From Elusimicrobiota bacterium (GTDB lineage: Bacteria > Elusimicrobiota > Elusimicrobia > Elusimicrobiales > Elusimicrobiaceae): 9,274 nucleotides of DNA. Every line of letters begins with the position of its first letter. The stretch's first letter is position 1. A program made the translations under genes and the position numbers. Below are positions 6,251-9,274 of the stretch, one piece after another. Location: the NCBI GenBank assembly GCA_023393825.1, contig JAEXBW010000074.1, positions 1 through 9,274 on the forward strand, read 5' to 3'. The notes below the pieces were generated by a model that saw only the letters and a program-made list of their open reading frames with translations, ran no database searches and was not told the origin of the DNA.

Positions 6251-6286
6251 AAAAAAGCGGCAGGCCTTATGTAAGGCTGCCGCTTT
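6251..6286 (-). terminator. Intrinsic terminator of the large unknown gene
   Basis: On the minus strand AAAGCGGCAG (6286-6277) pairs with CTGCCGCTTT (6263-6254). The stem is extended by CCTT/AAGG around an ACAT loop, with one bulged C, and is followed by six T (6256-6251). It starts 16 bases after the TAG of the large gene (6305-6303). Confidence 0.88.
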
Positions 6287-6302
6287 AAAGTTTACGGCGG
6301 GG

Positions 6303-9274
6303 CTATTTTACAAGGCCCTGCGCTTTAAGTTCATTAATATGATTAAGAAAGTATTTATCCGTAGAAACCTGCTCCAGCGTTTTAAGTAAATTTTTTACGG
6401 CTTGCGGTTTGTTTGTCGCTTTAGAAATATCCGCCGCAGCTTTATATCCGTCCATACTGCCCAAATAAGCCGCCACAGGCATAAATGCTATGCCCACATC
6501 CTCGGCCTGATGATTAATCTGGCTTTCGGTTTTTGTTGAAGTTTGCTCAAAAAGGCTTCTTGCTCTCTCTGCCTTTGTTTTTATATCTTCTGCGGGACCG
6601 GAGTGATAAGCTTCGTTTATTATACCGTCCCATTCTCCATTTGTATTAAGTCTTTCAATGTGTATATGTGGGTCCACGGGGTTTATCTCGTGCGGGCCGA
6701 AGCGCACCCTTGCCGTGCCATCGGCATTGTAGATAAAGTAATTAAAGCTTTGTTTATCTATCGTAAATAAGCCGGGGTTTTGCGCGCTAAGGCCAAGCTG
6801 GTCCGCAATCCAAGCTGGAATGTGCTTAAAGTAGTTTTCTCCCGCGCTTGGTATATTGCGCTTTTCAATCCATTTGGCAATTTCAAGGCCGATATCGCCT
6901 TTGTCAATTTCTACCGATATAACTATATTTTGCGGTTTTAAAGTATTTATTTCTTCCCATTGATATTTACTGCCGACCAGAACAGGTTTTACCGTGCCTT
7001 TGACGTAACCGTTTTGCTCCATAGAAGATATTGCATTGCCTACGCTTAATATGCGCGATATTATCAAATCCTTTTCCGAACGCGTCATAGGCAAAGTTTT
7101 TTTAATTGTTATATCTTTTAAAGATTTTGTTTTAAAGAAACTTTTTATCATTGTCGGCAGAATATCACCCTGAGCAATAACAGCATCGGGGGAAAAGCTT
7201 TCTTTCGGCAAAGGTTTTTCATTATTTAAGGTAAAGAAGGCATAGGGATTCTTTTCTTTGGCAGCCATAAGCGCGTCAAAGAAATTATTAAAAGTTCTAT
7301 TGTTTTTAGCCTTTGAGGCAAGTAACTTATCCATACCTTTTTTATTTTTGTTTTTAATTATGTTCGCTGCGTCTTTTTCCGCATCCGCTGTTGTAATAAG
7401 CGAAAGCATTTTGTCAAAAAGGCTCTTTGATATTGTGGAGGCTACCAACATAATTCTGTCTATATTATCGTAGGAGGACAGCGTCTGAAGTTGCTGGTCC
7501 GAATATGTTTCGCCAAAAGTTTCTTTTAATGCCGCAATTGTTGCGGCGGAAATTGTTTTTCCGCTGTTTACCGCATTCTCAATGCTTTCTAATGCATTGT
7601 TGGTCAAAGCCTGATAGCCCATATTGGCTTTTTGCAAGGGAATGCCTTCCGTATATTCATTTTTGTAATGTATGGTTTCTTCCCTTAAATAAACCACAGG
7701 CTTTACAGGCGTTGAGTTAGCGGGGAAGGTAAGCGTGCTAAGCCACAAGGAGGAGCTGATGATATATTTAGGCATAACACGTAATGCCAAGTTCGCATAG
7801 CTGAGATGGTTAATACTTATAGATTTTTTGAAAGGTGCCGCAGGAGCGTTAGCCGATATAGGTGTTTGGCCTTTTACCGTCTTAAATGCGTTTTTGTACA
7901 ATTTAACATCGTCAGCCAGTATTTTTACCGTTTCGCTTAGCGGAGCGGTTTTAAATCCGCGTATAAGTTTGCCTGCCCCCGCCGCGGCCCTGTCGTAGGA
8001 GGAAATGGTTTCTATAATAGGCATTATCTTGCCCGATGACGCCGCGTTAAGCATTACGGGGTTGGCGAGGGAAAGGTTTACCGCCATCGTCATTGCGCCT
8101 GTTCTTGTGCGTAAAGAACGCATAAATTGCCCCGCTATATTTTTGTAGTAAGAAACACTTGCGCTAAAGGCCGCCTTTCTTACTTTCTCGGGCGCAATTA
8201 TTTTATTTTCCAAAGATTTGGCAATATTTATTTTTAATGGAGCAAAGGCATTGCCTGTCGTTGATGCGGCTGGTTGCGCGCCAATGGTTTTAACGGGGGA
8301 AGAAACATTGCCGTATGATGCAATGCCGCCACCGCCGCCTTCGCCAACTTGTGCGGTTAAATTATTAAAAAAAGTTTTTTGGTCAAAAATTTGTTTGCTT
8401 TCCTGCAGGGTTCCTTCCATCTTCGCCGCGGCGGATTTATTAGGCTCCAATTTTAAGGTCAACTTGCCTTTGTCGGAGTAAGAGGCAACAGCCTCTGCCG
8501 ATGCGCCATTACCGTCGGTAAGTTTTATCTTAATATTTTTAGGCGCGGGCTGCTTAGCTGCTTTTACTTTGGCTGCCGCGGTTTTTACATCGGCCGCATT
8601 AGCTTGCTTCAAAGGATTGCCGTACGCGTCTTTCTTTATGCCTTTCTGCTTAAGTAATCTTTCTGCTCTGGCTACTTCCGCCGCTTCAGCCTGTTTGGCT
8701 TGGCGTGCCATCTTTACATTAGCGGGTTTTATGCCGCTCGCTTTTATGTTAACGCGTACTATCTTAAGTAAATTGCCTTTGCCCGCTGCGTTGATTGCTC
8801 TTATTCTGCTTACGTTCCTTGCAAAATTGGCCGCGCTTCTTACCATATTGGGGATGCTAGCTACCAACATACCCATAAACACTGCAGTTATGGCCATATC
8901 TGCCCAGAACCCAGCCTGTATTATCTTTTGGTTGTTTTCGTTGCGCTTTATCTTCGCCGCGTCTTTGTTTCTTGAAAGTGTTCCGCTGTATTTTGTGGCT
9001 ATATTGTTTACTCTGCGCTGTGTAGCTTCGTTCAAGTCCCACCAGTCTAAGTTGTTTATCTTCTGCGCCGCATACTGCGCATTAGCGTCTTTTATTACGC
9101 CCGTGGAAAGTACGCCAGCTACCAACGGCGTATGAACTTCGTCCATCGCATTGCCGCTGCGCTTTACATTGCTTGCGTATATGCTTAATATCTTGGCAGC
9201 TATTTGATTGCCCTGCTTTGTTCCCGTCGTAGATACTAATATACCTAAATCTTCAAGTACGTTCCTGTACGGTA
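6303..9274 (-). CDS. Very large protein of unknown function, 5' end outside the window
   Basis: The frame stays open through position 9274. The Met at 9146 is internal, because 42 further in-frame codons without a stop precede it, including RNVLEDLGILVSTTGTKQGN. At least 989 residues are visible. Numbering from the Met at 9146, there is one hydrophobic segment (about 79-98); an Ala/Lys-rich, probably helical and partly coiled-coil stretch (about 141-205); a glycine run (268-274); long polar regions with little recognisable fold; and a C-terminal part with GPHE (817-820) and DPHIHIER (825-832), followed by His848. The clustered His/Asp residues after a hydrophobic strand resemble metal or catalytic sites in C-terminal domains of some polymorphic toxins, but I cannot place it in a family. 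There is no repeat array or cell-wall anchor. It is closed by the terminator at 6251-6286. Confidence 0.8.
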   Translation of the reverse strand, partial: PYRNVLEDLGILVSTTGTKQGNQIAAKILSIYASNVKRSGNAMDEVHTPLVAGVLSTGVIKDANAQYAAQKINNLDWWDLNEATQRRVNNIATKYSGTLSRNKDAAKIKRNENNQKIIQAGFWADMAITAVFMGMLVASIPNMVRSAANFARNVSRIRAINAAGKGNLLKIVRVNIKASGIKPANVKMARQAKQAEAAEVARAERLLKQKGIKKDAYGNPLKQANAADVKTAAAKVKAAKQPAPKNIKIKLTDGNGASAEAVASYSDKGKLTLKLEPNKSAAAKMEGTLQESKQIFDQKTFFNNLTAQVGEGGGGGIASYGNVSSPVKTIGAQPAASTTGNAFAPLKINIAKSLENKIIAPEKVRKAAFSASVSYYKNIAGQFMRSLRTRTGAMTMAVNLSLANPVMLNAASSGKIMPIIETISSYDRAAAGAGKLIRGFKTAPLSETVKILADDVKLYKNAFKTVKGQTPISANAPAAPFKKSISINHLSYANLALRVMPKYIISSSLWLSTLTFPANSTPVKPVVYLREETIHYKNEYTEGIPLQKANMGYQALTNNALESIENAVNSGKTISAATIAALKETFGETYSDQQLQTLSSYDNIDRIMLVASTISKSLFDKMLSLITTADAEKDAANIIKNKNKKGMDKLLASKAKNNRTFNNFFDALMAAKEKNPYAFFTLNNEKPLPKESFSPDAVIAQGDILPTMIKSFFKTKSLKDITIKKTLPMTRSEKDLIISRILSVGNAISSMEQNGYVKGTVKPVLVGSKYQWEEINTLKPQNIVISVEIDKGDIGLEIAKWIEKRNIPSAGENYFKHIPAWIADQLGLSAQNPGLFTIDKQSFNYFIYNADGTARVRFGPHEINPVDPHIHIERLNTNGEWDGIINEAYHSGPAEDIKTKAERARSLFEQTSTKTESQINHQAEDVGIAFMPVAAYLGSMDGYKAAADISKATNKPQAVKNLLKTLEQVSTDKYFLNHINELKAQGLVK

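Noticed and set aside
6028..6252. Plus-strand 74-codon frame with an Ala run
   Set aside because: It is the reverse reading of the Cys/Gly-rich small gene and the start of the membrane-protein gene; the Ala run is the complement of the TGC/GGC codons.
8569..9135. Plus-strand 188-codon frame rich in Ala and Leu, looking membrane-like
   Set aside because: It lies wholly inside the large minus-strand gene; Ala/Lys-rich coding sequence read backwards gives hydrophobic frames. No ribosome site or operon context supports it.

Overview
The window looks like ordinary chromosome from a Gram-negative-type anaerobe. It is most likely a member of the Elusimicrobiota (Elusimicrobium-like). That assignment is an inference. 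It rests mainly on the type IV pilin at 3498-4007, which has a very short leader, a GFTLVEI cleavage site, an internal 'DISLP' segment and a two-cysteine C-terminal loop ending in 'LALGG', a pattern I associate with that phylum's expanded pilin family. No insertion sequence, phage gene, CRISPR array or origin is visible.

Left part (1-3431). A class II tRNA-Ser(CGA) lies on the minus strand at the left edge, diverging from a plus-strand operon. The operon has a good -10 box (TATAAT, 238-243). It encodes a class I PLP aminotransferase (probably aspartate-type), ATP-dependent phosphoenolpyruvate carboxykinase (pckA) and a stand-alone 84-residue SWIB-domain protein, and it ends at a strong intrinsic terminator. 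The first two enzymes meet at oxaloacetate: transamination of aspartate yields it and PckA interconverts it with PEP. A SWIB protein in this metabolic transcript is unexpected.

Middle (3434-4007). A single type IV pilin/pseudopilin gene has its own putative promoter. It ends only 2 bases from the stop codon of the convergent TPR gene.

Right part (4010-9274, all minus strand). Read in transcription order, there is first a very large protein of unknown function whose 5' end lies outside the window (at least 989 codons visible, open to the edge), closed by an intrinsic terminator. It is followed by a compact three-gene cluster: a 50-residue Cys-rich protein, a 296-residue multi-pass membrane protein with a disordered Arg/Gln/Asn-rich N-terminus, and a 390-residue exported TPR protein. 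These three are tightly coupled: the stop of the first overlaps the Shine-Dalgarno of the second, and the second and third share an ATGA overlap. The cluster suggests an envelope-associated assembly of unknown role and, with the large protein, is the least explained part of the window.
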